Assembly (NCBI GenBank): GCA_045646525.1
Contig: JAZRKX010000035.1
Location: forward strand, 1 to 20,365
Source of the DNA: RGIG8748 sp045646525
Lineage (GTDB): Bacteria; Bacillota; Clostridia; UMGS1810
Direction: 5' to 3'
Length of the DNA stretch: 20,365 bases
Shown here: in pieces, positions 6,313 to 14,612 of the stretch
Numbering within the stretch: the first letter of the stretch is position 1
Layout of the letters: each line of letters begins with the position of its first letter
Made by a program: the position numbers and the translations under genes
Notes under the pieces: generated by a model
What the model was told of the DNA's origin: nothing
The model's database searches: none
Seen by the model: only the letters and a program-made list of their open reading frames with translations

Positions 6313-7797
6313 TTTGCTTCTTCCGTATATCGCCGTTATTTCTTTCAGCATATTTTTAACATCGCTTGTAAGCATTTTATCATCCATGCGCCATGTCCAG
6401 TTGTTTTGTGTTGTACCGGGGGTGTTTATCCTTGCTTCTTCACCAAGACCGAGCACATCCCAAATCGGTATAATCGCAGTGTCAGCAGGTGACTTTAATA
6501 CCTCGCATATGAGTGCTTTGTATATTTCATCTTCGGGGATTTCAAAGTTACACAGGTATTTTCGTACGGTAAGGGCGCTTTTTTTGTCTATGCCTTTAAA
6601 CCATGCGGATATAGGCTCATTGTCGTGCGTGCCTGTGTATGCAACTGAGTTTGCGGGGTAGTTATAAGTCAGATAATCTTCCGATACACCGCTATCTCTA
6701 TCGTCAAAGGCAAATTCAAATACCTTTATGCCTGCAAATCCTGTTTGTTTTAAAAGCGCTTTTACCGAATCTGTTATAAAACCGAGGTCTTCGGCTATGA
6801 TGTTGGCATTTCCAAGTGCATATTTAAGAGCATCAAACAGTTCCATACCGGGTCCTTTTTCCCATGTGCCCACGGTAGCATCCTCGCTTTTTGCAGGTAT
6901 GGAATAAAAGCTTTCAAAACCTCTAAAGTGGTCTATCCTTATGCTGTCATACATGGTAAGGCTGTGTCTTATGCGCGATATCCACCATTTGTAGCCCTCT
7001 TTTTTATGATTTTCCCATTTGTACACGGGGTTGCCCCATAGCTGTCCCTTGGCACTGAAGCCGTCGGGAGGACATCCCGCAACAAACTTAGGGTTAAGCG
7101 AATCCTCAAGACAGAAAAGCTCGGGGTTTGCCCATACATCGCACGAATCCTGCGATACATATATGGGTATATCGCCCATTACCTCTATGCCGTTTTTGTT
7201 TATGTGGTTTTTTAGCCTTTTCCAGTCTGCAAAAAATCTGTACTGGATAAAATCCCAGAAATCCACTTCGTTTTCGAGAAGCTTTCTGTACTTTTCTTTG
7301 CTTTTACCGAATTTTATATCGTCGGGCCACATAGTCCACATGCGCCCGCCGAAATGCTCCTTAAGAGCCATAAAGAGACTGTAGTCATCCAGCCAGAAGC
7401 TCTGACTCTCTTTGAACTGTATATAATCCGACTTGTATTTATCCTTGCTTTTAAGGTGCGCCTTTCTAAGCAGGGGATATCTCAGCTCATACTGTTTTGA
7501 GTAGTCAACTCTGCCGATGGATTCATTTAAACCTGAATTTTTGCATTCGTCATATGATATGAGTCCCTCATCTGCAAGTTTGCACAAATCTATCATATAC
7601 GGATTGCCCGCAAATGCAGAAAACGATTGATAGGGAGAGTCGCCAAATCCCGTGTGTCCGAGGGGCAGAATTTGCCATATGCTCTGTCCGCTTTCTTTAA
7701 GAAAATCGGCAAAATCATAGGCTTCCTTGGAAAAACAGCCTATACCGTATGGCGATGAAAGACTTGTTACAGGCATAAGAATACCCGATTTTCTCAT
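6301..7797 (-). CDS. malQ: 4-alpha-glucanotransferase (amylomaltase, GH77)
   Basis: The enzyme transfers alpha-1,4-glucan segments between maltodextrins and releases glucose from short ones, so it turns maltose into glucose plus longer chains for phosphorylase. The 498-residue protein starts MRKSGILMPVTSLSSPYGIG, the usual start of this family. The GH77 active site is visible: nucleophile Asp289 in RIDHFRGF, acid/base Glu336 in IIAEDLG, and transition-state Asp392 in YTGTHDNEP, at positions almost equal to those of the Thermus amylomaltase. Length is typical for the bacterial short form. It is last in the glgP-PTS-phosphatase-malQ operon and overlaps the gene before it by 4 bp (ATGA). Confidence 0.95.
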   Translation of the reverse strand: MRKSGILMPVTSLSSPYGIGCFSKEAYDFADFLKESGQSIWQILPLGHTGFGDSPYQSFSAFAGNPYMIDLCKLADEGLISYDECKNSGLNESIGRVDYSKQYELRYPLLRKAHLKSKDKYKSDYIQFKESQSFWLDDYSLFMALKEHFGGRMWTMWPDDIKFGKSKEKYRKLLENEVDFWDFIQYRFFADWKRLKNHINKNGIEVMGDIPIYVSQDSCDVWANPELFCLEDSLNPKFVAGCPPDGFSAKGQLWGNPVYKWENHKKEGYKWWISRIRHSLTMYDSIRIDHFRGFESFYSIPAKSEDATVGTWEKGPGMELFDALKYALGNANIIAEDLGFITDSVKALLKQTGFAGIKVFEFAFDDRDSGVSEDYLTYNYPANSVAYTGTHDNEPISAWFKGIDKKSALTVRKYLCNFEIPEDEIYKALICEVLKSPADTAIIPIWDVLGLGEEARINTPGTTQNNWTWRMDDKMLTSDVKNMLKEITAIYGRSKKNL

Positions 7798-8606
7798 TTT
7801 GCGCTCCTTTCCGTATCTGCCATTACACCAAAATGGTCAGATACCCTCATTAAATTCGTGCCGTCAAATACCGTTTCGCATTTTTTAAAGGGCACAGTAT
7901 CTTTGGTGAAAATATAGTCTATGCGGATTTTATCGTTTTTGTTCCAGCCTGCAATGGGCCCCGATACGGTTTCATACCCCCGTCTGACGTCCGCGGTTTT
8001 GTATGCATCCTTCCAGCCATTTTTTATTACAAGGTCATATGCCTCGCCCCGCATACTGTCGGGTGCATTGAAATCTCCCGCAAGTATGTCGCAGCCGCGT
8101 TTATAAAGCTCGGAATTGAGCTTTATAAATTGCGGTTCAAACGGCTCCTCGGCATCGTCCCACCATCCAAAGTGCGAGGTGCATATATCTGTTTTCCCCA
8201 CTCTTGCAATAAGTGCCTTGCGGGTTTTCCAGTTTTCGTAATCATTTATACCGCTTATTGTAAGGGATACGGCATTTTCTATGGGGCATAGTGACATTAT
8301 GGCAATACCCTCGTCATACATGCCAAAGCCTTTTTTTATTCCTGCCCATGCAAGATGGTATTTTATGCCCATGCGTGACAGCATGTATGCAGTTTTTAAT
8401 GCGTGGTTGTCTTCTTTAAGCGGAACGCTGCCTGCGGAAAAGGCATGGTCGGTATTTGGCACCGTGTTTTTATCTATGGTCTGATTTACTTCCTGAAGTG
8501 CTATTACATCGGGCATGAGTTTGGCCACGCCCTCGGCGAATATACGGCACTTGCTCTCATAATTATCCTCTATAAGAGAGTGGGTGTTTAAGGTAAGGAT
8601 TTTCAT
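7794..8606 (-). CDS. EEP-fold phosphatase, probable maltose 6'-phosphate phosphatase (MapP-like)
   Basis: The 270-residue protein belongs to the endonuclease/exonuclease/phosphatase (EEP) fold. Visible catalytic elements are Asn7 in LTLNTHS, Glu39 in VIALQEVNQ, His145 in TSHFGWW, Asp178 and Asn180 in LAGDFNAPDS, Asp230 in RIDYIF, and Asp257-His258 in VSDHFG. No signal peptide or membrane segment is seen, so it is cytosolic. The fold alone would allow a nuclease. The position argues otherwise: it overlaps the maltose/glucose-type PTS gene by 4 bp and malQ by 4 bp. The MapP family, known from Enterococcus faecalis, is an EEP-fold enzyme that removes the 6' phosphate from PTS-imported maltose. 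The MapP assignment is therefore inference from fold, length and context; confidence for the fold is much higher than for the substrate. Confidence 0.72.
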   Translation of the reverse strand: MKILTLNTHSLIEDNYESKCRIFAEGVAKLMPDVIALQEVNQTIDKNTVPNTDHAFSAGSVPLKEDNHALKTAYMLSRMGIKYHLAWAGIKKGFGMYDEGIAIMSLCPIENAVSLTISGINDYENWKTRKALIARVGKTDICTSHFGWWDDAEEPFEPQFIKLNSELYKRGCDILAGDFNAPDSMRGEAYDLVIKNGWKDAYKTADVRRGYETVSGPIAGWNKNDKIRIDYIFTKDTVPFKKCETVFDGTNLMRVSDHFGVMADTERSAK

Positions 8607-10264
8607 AAGATATCATTTATATCGGATTTCAGCACATCCGCCTTTGGTCCGTATACTGCCTGTATTCCCGTACCTTTCTTTATAAGACCGAGTGCACCTT
8701 CCTTCTTCCACTCGGCTTCATCGCCGACGAGCTTTTCGTCTTTTACTGTTACTCTCAGCCTTGTCATACATGCATCCACAAGTACTATATTTTCCCGTCC
8801 GCCAAGAAGTGTAATTATTCTTTCGGCCTGGGAATTATTTAGTTTTGTCTCAGGCTTAACTGCTGCCTCACCCTCCGATGCATCTTCGGCTTCATCGCTG
8901 TAGTTGCCCTCACGGCCGGGGGTAGCATAGCGGAATTTACCTATCATATAGTAGCTTACTATATATCCCAATGCAAAGAATATCACAACGCATATAAGGA
9001 AGTTTATGATATCGCCCGTAAGACCTGCTTTTATAGACATGGGAAGTCTTGTGGCAAGCTCCAGATTTCCGAACGAATGAAGCCTTAAGTTTACAATTCC
9101 CGACGCTGCAAAGGCTAGTCCCTGCAGGAGAGAATATACTATATAAAGCGGAATGGCGCAGAACATAAACATAAATTCTATAGGCTCTGTAACACCTGTA
9201 AGAAATACCGCAAGCGAGGTTGATATAAACATGGAGCGGTATTTTCTTCTTCTGTCCTTATCTACCCGTCTGTACATGGCAAGCGCCACGCCAAGAAGAA
9301 GACCCGATGAGCCTATCATCTGTCCCACCTTGAATCTTGCAGGAGTAACACTTGTAAGAAGTGCCTTGTAGGATTCAGTATCGCCCACATTCTTAAAGTT
9401 TATAAGGTCGGATATCCACGCAAGCCAGAGCGGGTCCTGACCGAATACCACAGTACCTGCACCAAGACCTGTCTGAACGGTGTATGTTCCGCCAAATGAG
9501 GTGTAGTTCATGGGTATTGTGAGCATATGGTGGAGTCCGAACGGCAGAAGCAGTCTTTCCAGAGTTCCGTATATAAAGGGCGGGAGGATAGGCGAGGTAT
9601 CCTGAGAATTTGCAATCCATATACCGAAGTTGTTTATACCGAGCTGAACAAAAGGCCATACTACCGCAAGAATCAGCGCAACAATAGCAGACCACAGTAT
9701 TACAACAAGAGGCACAAACCTCTTGCCGTTAAAGAATGACAACGCATCGGGGAGACCGCGGAAATTGTAATAGCGGTTGTACACACTTCCGCCCACAAAG
9801 CCTGATATTATACCCGAGAATACACCTGTATTAAGCGCGGGTGAGCCGAGTACGGAGGTAAAGTAACCGTTTACCTCGATGGTCTGACCAAAGAGAGTCT
9901 TTACAGTTGCTTCGGGGTCGGACAGCATATCGCCCGTTACACCGAATATCGTACCTGTTACCTTGTTTATAAGCACAAAGGCAAGAAGTGCCGCAAAAGC
10001 TCCCCCTGAGCGTTCCTTTGCCCATGAGCCGCCTATGGCAACGGCAAAGAGGATATTGAGGTTTCCTATTATCGCCCAGCCTATATCCTCAAAAATTGCG
10101 GCAATACGCTTTACAATGGATAAATCGGTATTTGCCATGCCTATGAGCTTGCCTATACTTATCATTATACCTGCGGCAGGCATAACCGCTATAACTACCA
10201 TAAGCACCTTGCCCAGCTTTTGAAGAAAGTCGAAGGCGCTGCTTTTCTTGGATAGTGATTTCAT
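8603..10264 (-). CDS. PTS transporter EIICB, glucose/maltose family (MalT/PtsG-type)
   Basis: This membrane permease takes up a sugar and phosphorylates it with phosphate passed from EIIA. The 553-residue protein has an EIIC domain first (about 1-430, some ten hydrophobic segments, beginning FLQKLGKVLMVVIAVMPAAG), containing the conserved GLHHMLTIP and the signature TGVTEPIEFMFMF. An acidic linker follows, and then the EIIB domain from about residue 470, whose phosphorylated cysteine is Cys499 in VDACMTRLRVTV. No EIIA domain is fused and none is encoded nearby, so a separate EIIA (for example a Crr-type protein) must serve it. Neighbours that act on maltose and maltodextrin point to maltose as substrate over glucose. 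The gene begins 14 bp after glgP, with AAGGAG as ribosome binding site. Confidence 0.9.
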   Translation of the reverse strand: MKSLSKKSSAFDFLQKLGKVLMVVIAVMPAAGIMISIGKLIGMANTDLSIVKRIAAIFEDIGWAIIGNLNILFAVAIGGSWAKERSGGAFAALLAFVLINKVTGTIFGVTGDMLSDPEATVKTLFGQTIEVNGYFTSVLGSPALNTGVFSGIISGFVGGSVYNRYYNFRGLPDALSFFNGKRFVPLVVILWSAIVALILAVVWPFVQLGINNFGIWIANSQDTSPILPPFIYGTLERLLLPFGLHHMLTIPMNYTSFGGTYTVQTGLGAGTVVFGQDPLWLAWISDLINFKNVGDTESYKALLTSVTPARFKVGQMIGSSGLLLGVALAMYRRVDKDRRRKYRSMFISTSLAVFLTGVTEPIEFMFMFCAIPLYIVYSLLQGLAFAASGIVNLRLHSFGNLELATRLPMSIKAGLTGDIINFLICVVIFFALGYIVSYYMIGKFRYATPGREGNYSDEAEDASEGEAAVKPETKLNNSQAERIITLLGGRENIVLVDACMTRLRVTVKDEKLVGDEAEWKKEGALGLIKKGTGIQAVYGPKADVLKSDINDIL

Positions 10265-10278
10265 CTATACTGCTCCTT

Positions 10279-12498
10279 TCATATTTGCCATATGTCGCTG
10301 TTGTACTGCGCTATTGTTCTGTCGGAGGAAAAGTAACCGGCATTGCCTATGTTTGCAAGCATCTTTTTTGCCCACAATTCTTTGTCTTCATAGTCAAGGT
10401 ATGCTTTTTTTCGAGTATCGGTATAATCGTCAAAGTCGGGAAATGTCATAAACCAGTCTTTGTTTATAAGCTCGTCTTTTATGCGTGTAAGACAAACTCT
10501 GTCACCGTGGGAGAGCATTGCCTCGCTTGTTATAAAGTCCACGGCTTCTTTTAATTTTTCGTTATTTTCATAGTAGGTACGGCTTACATAGTCTCCTCGT
10601 TTGTACCTTTCTATTACGGTGTCTGCTCTTTCGCCGAAGATGTATATGTTGTCATCACCTACAAGAGAGTGTATTTCTACATTTGCACCGTCTTCTGTTC
10701 CGAGTATCACACCGCCGTTTAACATGAACTTCATATTTCCTGTACCGCTTGCTTCTTTGGATGCAAGAGATATCTGTTCGGATATATCGCATGCGGGAAT
10801 CAGCACCTCTGCCGAGGTTACATTGTAGTTTTCTATCATTACTACCTGCAGATGCTCTCTTGCTTTTTCGTCATTTTGTATCACTTTCCCAAGGCAGAGT
10901 ATAAGATGTATTATATCCTTGGCTATTGTATAGGCAGGTGATGCCTTGGCGGCAAATATTGCGCATACGGGAGTTTTGGGAGTGTTGCCCTTTTTGATTT
11001 CAAGATACATATTTATAAGGCCAAGTACATTCATCTGCTGACGCTTGTACTCGTGGAGTCTCTTTATCTGCATATCAAATATTGCATTTTCGTTTATACT
11101 TATTCCCTGAGTGTCTTTTATGAATTTTTTTAAGTTTATTTTGTTTTCTTTCTTTATCTCGATAAGTTTTTTCAGTACCTTTTTATCATTTTCGAAGCCT
11201 GCAAGCTTTTTAAGATGGGAGCTATCCTCATAGAAACCGTCGCCGATTAGCTCTGTTATATATTTTGTAAGTGCGGGATTACTCTTAAAGAGCCATCTGG
11301 AAAACGAAATTCCGTTTGTTTTATTGTTGAATTTTTCGGGATATATTCTGTAGAAATTATTAAGCTCTGTGTTTTTTAATATTTCGGTATGGAGCTTGGC
11401 AACGCCGTTTATACTAAACGAATAGTGTATATCCATATGTGCCATATGAACTGTATCGTAGCTGTCGATTATATACACCGAGCTGTCCTGATATTTTCTT
11501 CTTATTCTGTCATCGAGTATTTCTATTATCGGCACTATGTTCGGTACAGCTTTTTTAAGATAGTGCATCGGCCACTTTTCCAACGCTTCCGACAGTATGG
11601 TATGGTTTGTATAGGCTACGGTTTTTGATATGGTATCTATTGCTTCGTCAAGTGTAAGCCCTCTTTTTATAAGCAGGCGTATGAGCTCGGGGATTATAAA
11701 TGACGGATGTGTGTCATTTATCTGTACTGCTGCATATCGGTGCAAATCGTAAAGGGTAGAGCCTTTTTGCATACATTCATCTATTATCTTCTGCGCGCTG
11801 CAGCTTGCCATAAAGTATTCCTGATACACTCGCAGCAGTCTTCCGCTTTCGTCGCTGTCATCGGGATACAAAAACAGGGTAAGGTTTTTGGCATAATCCG
11901 ATTTGTCAAACTCTATGCCGTTTTTTACTATGCTCTCGTCGACGGAATCTGTATCGAATAAGGTGAGCTTATTTACTCTGCCGCCTCTTCCCACTATATC
12001 CATCTGCCATGCTCTTGCCTTAAGTGTCAGATTTCCGAATTCCACATTGTAAGTAAGAGGTGTTTTTTTCAGAAACACATTTTTGTGCATCCAGGGATTA
12101 GGCTTTTCCAACTGCTTGTTATCCACAAATTCCTGACGAAACAGGCCAAAATGATAGTTTATTCCCATACCCTCGGCATTTAGCGAAAGGTTTGCCGCCG
12201 AATCCATAAAGCACGCCGCAAGTCTGCCGAGGCCGCCGTTTCCAAGCGAGGGTTCGTCTTCCTCTTTTTCTATTTCAGAAAGCGATATATTCAGCTTTTC
12301 CAGACTTTTTTCCGCTTTGTCATACAACCCCGCATTTATGAGGGTATTTACAAGCATTTTTCCTGTAAGAAACTCTGCCGATATATAGTAAAGCTTTTTT
12401 TTGGAATCGCTTCTTGGTATTTTGTATGTTGCCTCTTCTATTTCTTTGTATATGGTATTATACAGTTCTTTTGCACTTTTTGCATCTTTGTAGTCCAT
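10279..12498 (-). CDS. glgP: Glycogen/maltodextrin phosphorylase (GT35)
   Basis: The enzyme removes glucose from the non-reducing end of alpha-1,4-glucans as glucose 1-phosphate, using pyridoxal phosphate. Family marks are SLGNGGLGRLAACFMDSAA (from residue 84), the YPEKFNNKTNGIS stretch near 386-398, the RLHEYKRQ block near 480, and the cofactor site EASGTGNMK with the PLP lysine at 590. At 739 residues it is somewhat shorter than the 800-residue E. coli enzymes; the N-terminal regulatory extension is reduced, as in other clostridial forms. AAAGGATG lies before the ATG. It is the first gene of the minus-strand operon and supplies glucose 1-phosphate from maltodextrins made by MalQ. Whether stored glycogen or imported maltodextrin is the main substrate cannot be seen, although no glycogen synthesis gene is present here. 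Confidence 0.94.
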   Translation of the reverse strand: MDYKDAKSAKELYNTIYKEIEEATYKIPRSDSKKKLYYISAEFLTGKMLVNTLINAGLYDKAEKSLEKLNISLSEIEKEEDEPSLGNGGLGRLAACFMDSAANLSLNAEGMGINYHFGLFRQEFVDNKQLEKPNPWMHKNVFLKKTPLTYNVEFGNLTLKARAWQMDIVGRGGRVNKLTLFDTDSVDESIVKNGIEFDKSDYAKNLTLFLYPDDSDESGRLLRVYQEYFMASCSAQKIIDECMQKGSTLYDLHRYAAVQINDTHPSFIIPELIRLLIKRGLTLDEAIDTISKTVAYTNHTILSEALEKWPMHYLKKAVPNIVPIIEILDDRIRRKYQDSSVYIIDSYDTVHMAHMDIHYSFSINGVAKLHTEILKNTELNNFYRIYPEKFNNKTNGISFSRWLFKSNPALTKYITELIGDGFYEDSSHLKKLAGFENDKKVLKKLIEIKKENKINLKKFIKDTQGISINENAIFDMQIKRLHEYKRQQMNVLGLINMYLEIKKGNTPKTPVCAIFAAKASPAYTIAKDIIHLILCLGKVIQNDEKAREHLQVVMIENYNVTSAEVLIPACDISEQISLASKEASGTGNMKFMLNGGVILGTEDGANVEIHSLVGDDNIYIFGERADTVIERYKRGDYVSRTYYENNEKLKEAVDFITSEAMLSHGDRVCLTRIKDELINKDWFMTFPDFDDYTDTRKKAYLDYEDKELWAKKMLANIGNAGYFSSDRTIAQYNSDIWQI

Positions 12499-12566
12499 AT
12501 TAGCACATCCTTTTTTACTTAGTATTTACAACGTAAAAAAGTTTATTCATTTGTAAAATTATGAAC

Positions 12567-12595
12567 TTGCACAAAGCGTGAAAATATAATATAAT
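12567..12595 (+). promoter_or_regulatory. Putative promoter of trmR-trhP
   Basis: TTGCAC (12567-12572) and TATAAT (12590-12595) are separated by 17 bp, ahead of trmR. An overlapping second TATAAT occurs at 12585-12590. The divergent glgP operon starts about 70 bp away on the other strand; no comparably clear promoter for it was found in the same gap, and TTTAC-AAC-GTAAA at 12525-12537 is the only symmetric element noticed there. Confidence 0.55.
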
Positions 12596-12612
12596 TAATT
12601 CGGTGATGATTT

Positions 12613-12684
12613 ATGAAGATACTTTTTGTATACCGTTCGCCAATGGAATAATTTGTAATGCGCGATATGGTAAAAATGCGTTAA
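12613..12684 (+). other. Leader with two mini-ORFs before trmR
   Basis: ATG 12613 opens a 12-codon frame (MKILFVYRSPME, stop 12649-12651) with GGTGAT 5 nt upstream. ATG 12658 opens an 8-codon frame (MRDMVKMR) whose stop TAA 12682-12684 is part of the trmR Shine-Dalgarno TAAGGAG. They could be chance, a leader peptide, or remains of a lost gene. No terminator hairpin typical of attenuation was seen between them and trmR. Confidence 0.25.
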
Positions 12685-12696
12685 GGAGCTATAAAT

Positions 12697-13362
12697 ATGA
12701 CAGACAATATTAACTACAGCTACATTGTGGACTATATAGTAAATACCGTCCGGCAGAGCAAGGGGTTTTTGAAAGAGCTTGAGGATTACGCAGACGAGCG
12801 CTTTATACCCATAATACAGCGGGAGGTCAAGGCTTTTCTTGCGGCTCTTCTTGATTTCAAGAGACCCAAGCGGATACTGGAGGTCGGCTCTGCTATTGGC
12901 TATTCTTCCATTTTCTTTTCGGAGCACCTTAGAAAAGACGGCGAAATCATTACACTTGAAAAGGACGATAAGTATGCCGCGATAGCAAGAGAGAATATAA
13001 AAAAGGCAGGCAAAGAGGATGTAATACATCTTATTGAGGGCGCGGCAGAAGAAACCATAAAAACGGTAGATGGTAAATTCGATATGCTCTTTCTCGATGC
13101 CAATAAGTCGCAGTACCGCTATTATTTTGATGTAATCTATCCTAAATTAAACGAGGGCGGAATAATAATCTGCGACAACATTCTCTATAAGGGCATGACG
13201 GCAAACGATAAGCTTCTGCCCCGAAAACACTATGCAATAGTAGGGCATATAAGAGAATTTCTGGATTTTCTGTGTAAGCATGAGGGGCTTACCACGTCGA
13301 TAATTCCCATAGGAGACGGAATGTCTATATCTGTAAAAAAGGAGTCTGATACAAATGAATAA
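12697..13362 (+). CDS. trmR: tRNA 5-hydroxyuridine methyltransferase TrmR (class I SAM O-methyltransferase)
   Basis: The enzyme methylates 5-hydroxyuridine at wobble position 34 of tRNA to 5-methoxyuridine. The 221-residue protein has the class I Rossmann fold of the cation-dependent O-methyltransferases: SAM-binding ILEVGSAIGYSS at 60-71, the acidic end of strand 2 at TLEKDDKYA, and metal-binding Asp134 (LFLDANKSQY), Asp160 and Asn161 (IICDNILYKG). These positions match Bacillus subtilis YrrM/TrmR closely. A general catechol-type O-methyltransferase would look alike, but the 8-bp overlap with a U32-family gene reproduces the yrrM-yrrN/O arrangement, which makes the tRNA role the best reading. 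TTAAGGAG lies upstream of the ATG. Confidence 0.85.
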   Translation: MTDNINYSYIVDYIVNTVRQSKGFLKELEDYADERFIPIIQREVKAFLAALLDFKRPKRILEVGSAIGYSSIFFSEHLRKDGEIITLEKDDKYAAIARENIKKAGKEDVIHLIEGAAEETIKTVDGKFDMLFLDANKSQYRYYFDVIYPKLNEGGIIICDNILYKGMTANDKLLPRKHYAIVGHIREFLDFLCKHEGLTTSIIPIGDGMSISVKKESDTNE

Positions 13363-14596
13363 ACCCGAACTTCTGGCACCTGCAGGAAGCCTTGCAAAAT
13401 TAAAATACGCCATAATGTACGGTGCAGATGCCGTATATATAGGCGGTGAGGCATTCTCGCTTCGTGTTGCCGCAAAGAATTTTACTATAGATGAGATAAA
13501 GGAGGGCATAGAATTCGCCCATGAGCGCGGCGCAAAGGTGTATATTACCGCAAACATAATACCGCACAATTCCGATTTGGAAAAGTTCCCCGAATTTGTA
13601 AAAGAGGTTGATAAGCTCGGTGCTGATGCCATAATCATATCGGATTTGGGTGCATTTTCCATAGTAAGAGAGGTTGCACCAAACCTTGATATACACGTGA
13701 GCACACAGGCAAACAATACAAACTATGCCTCGGCAAACATGTGGTATAAGCTTGGCGCAAAGAGGGTTATCCTCGCACGCGACCTGTCCTTTGGCGAGAT
13801 TTCGGAAATAAGGGAAAAGACACCTGCTGATATGGAAATAGAATGCTTTGTTCATGGTGCTATGTGTGTATCGTATTCGGGAAGATGTCTTCTTTCCAAC
13901 TACCTTACCCACCGCGATTCCAACAGAGGTGCCTGTGCCCATCCTTGCAGATGGAAATACTATCTCATGGAGGAGAAGCGCCCGGGTGAGTATATGCCTG
14001 TATTTGAAAACGAGAGAGGCACATTTATATTCAATTCCAAAGATTTGTGCATGATAGAGCATATTCCCGAGCTTATAAAAGCAGGGGTTACAAGCTTTAA
14101 GATAGAGGGAAGAGTTAAAAACGAGCTCTATGTTGCAACAGTTGTCAAGGCATACCGAGACGCCATAGATGCCTTTTATGAGTCGGACGGAAATTATGAG
14201 GTTAGCGATGATATATTGCAAGAGCTTACCAAAGTAAGCCACAGAGAGTATACAAACGGCTTTTATTTCGGAAAACCCACAGAAAAACATCAGTTGTATA
14301 CAAGCAACACCTATATTCAGGAGTACACTATTGCCGCTGTGGCACAAGCGACCAAAGACGGTATTACAATCCTCGAACAGCGCAACAAATTCGAAAAGGG
14401 CGATGTTTTGGAGGTATTAAACCCCAAGGGAGAGAATTTCAGCTTCACCGTGGGCGATATGTACGACGAAAAGGACAATCTTATAGAGAGCGCACCCCAC
14501 GCACAGATGACAGTAAAGATAAAACTGCCAAATAGGGCAGAGGAGTACGCAATACTCCGAATGTTAAACAAAAACTACAGACCTGAAGATGTTTAG
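13355..14596 (+). CDS. trhP: U32-family tRNA hydroxylation protein TrhP
   Basis: Formerly named peptidase U32, this family makes 5-hydroxyuridine 34 in tRNA, using prephenate and an iron-sulfur centre, and so supplies the substrate of TrmR. The 413-residue protein starts with the U32 core KPELLAPAGSLAKLKYAIMYGADAVYIGG and has the conserved cysteine region ECFVHGAMCVSYSGRCLLSNYL followed by RGACAHPC (Cys164, 171, 178, 194, 198). The later FKIEGRVKNELYVATVVKAYRDAID block and a C-terminal barrel-like part near residues 325-410 are also typical. It overlaps trmR by 8 bp, which implies translational coupling. One copy is present, as in E. coli, in place of the two genes of Bacillus subtilis. A collagenase role, sometimes annotated for U32, is not supported. 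Confidence 0.87.
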   Translation: MNKPELLAPAGSLAKLKYAIMYGADAVYIGGEAFSLRVAAKNFTIDEIKEGIEFAHERGAKVYITANIIPHNSDLEKFPEFVKEVDKLGADAIIISDLGAFSIVREVAPNLDIHVSTQANNTNYASANMWYKLGAKRVILARDLSFGEISEIREKTPADMEIECFVHGAMCVSYSGRCLLSNYLTHRDSNRGACAHPCRWKYYLMEEKRPGEYMPVFENERGTFIFNSKDLCMIEHIPELIKAGVTSFKIEGRVKNELYVATVVKAYRDAIDAFYESDGNYEVSDDILQELTKVSHREYTNGFYFGKPTEKHQLYTSNTYIQEYTIAAVAQATKDGITILEQRNKFEKGDVLEVLNPKGENFSFTVGDMYDEKDNLIESAPHAQMTVKIKLPNRAEEYAILRMLNKNYRPEDV

Positions 14597-14612
14597 TTTT
14601 TGAGGTGATAGC

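Noticed and set aside
7794..8606. DNA repair exonuclease III-type function for the EEP protein
   Set aside because: The fold allows it, but the gene is embedded by overlaps in a maltose operon with no repair gene nearby; a sugar phosphatase is the better reading.
12499..12600. CcpA-type cre site or clear promoter for the glgP operon
   Set aside because: No match close to the cre consensus and no convincing -35/-10 pair was found on the minus strand, although such control would be expected for the pathway.
13400..14347. Long minus-strand frame of 315 codons opposite trhP
   Set aside because: Low-complexity hydrophobic translation without domains, fully antisense to a recognised gene with a coupled partner.
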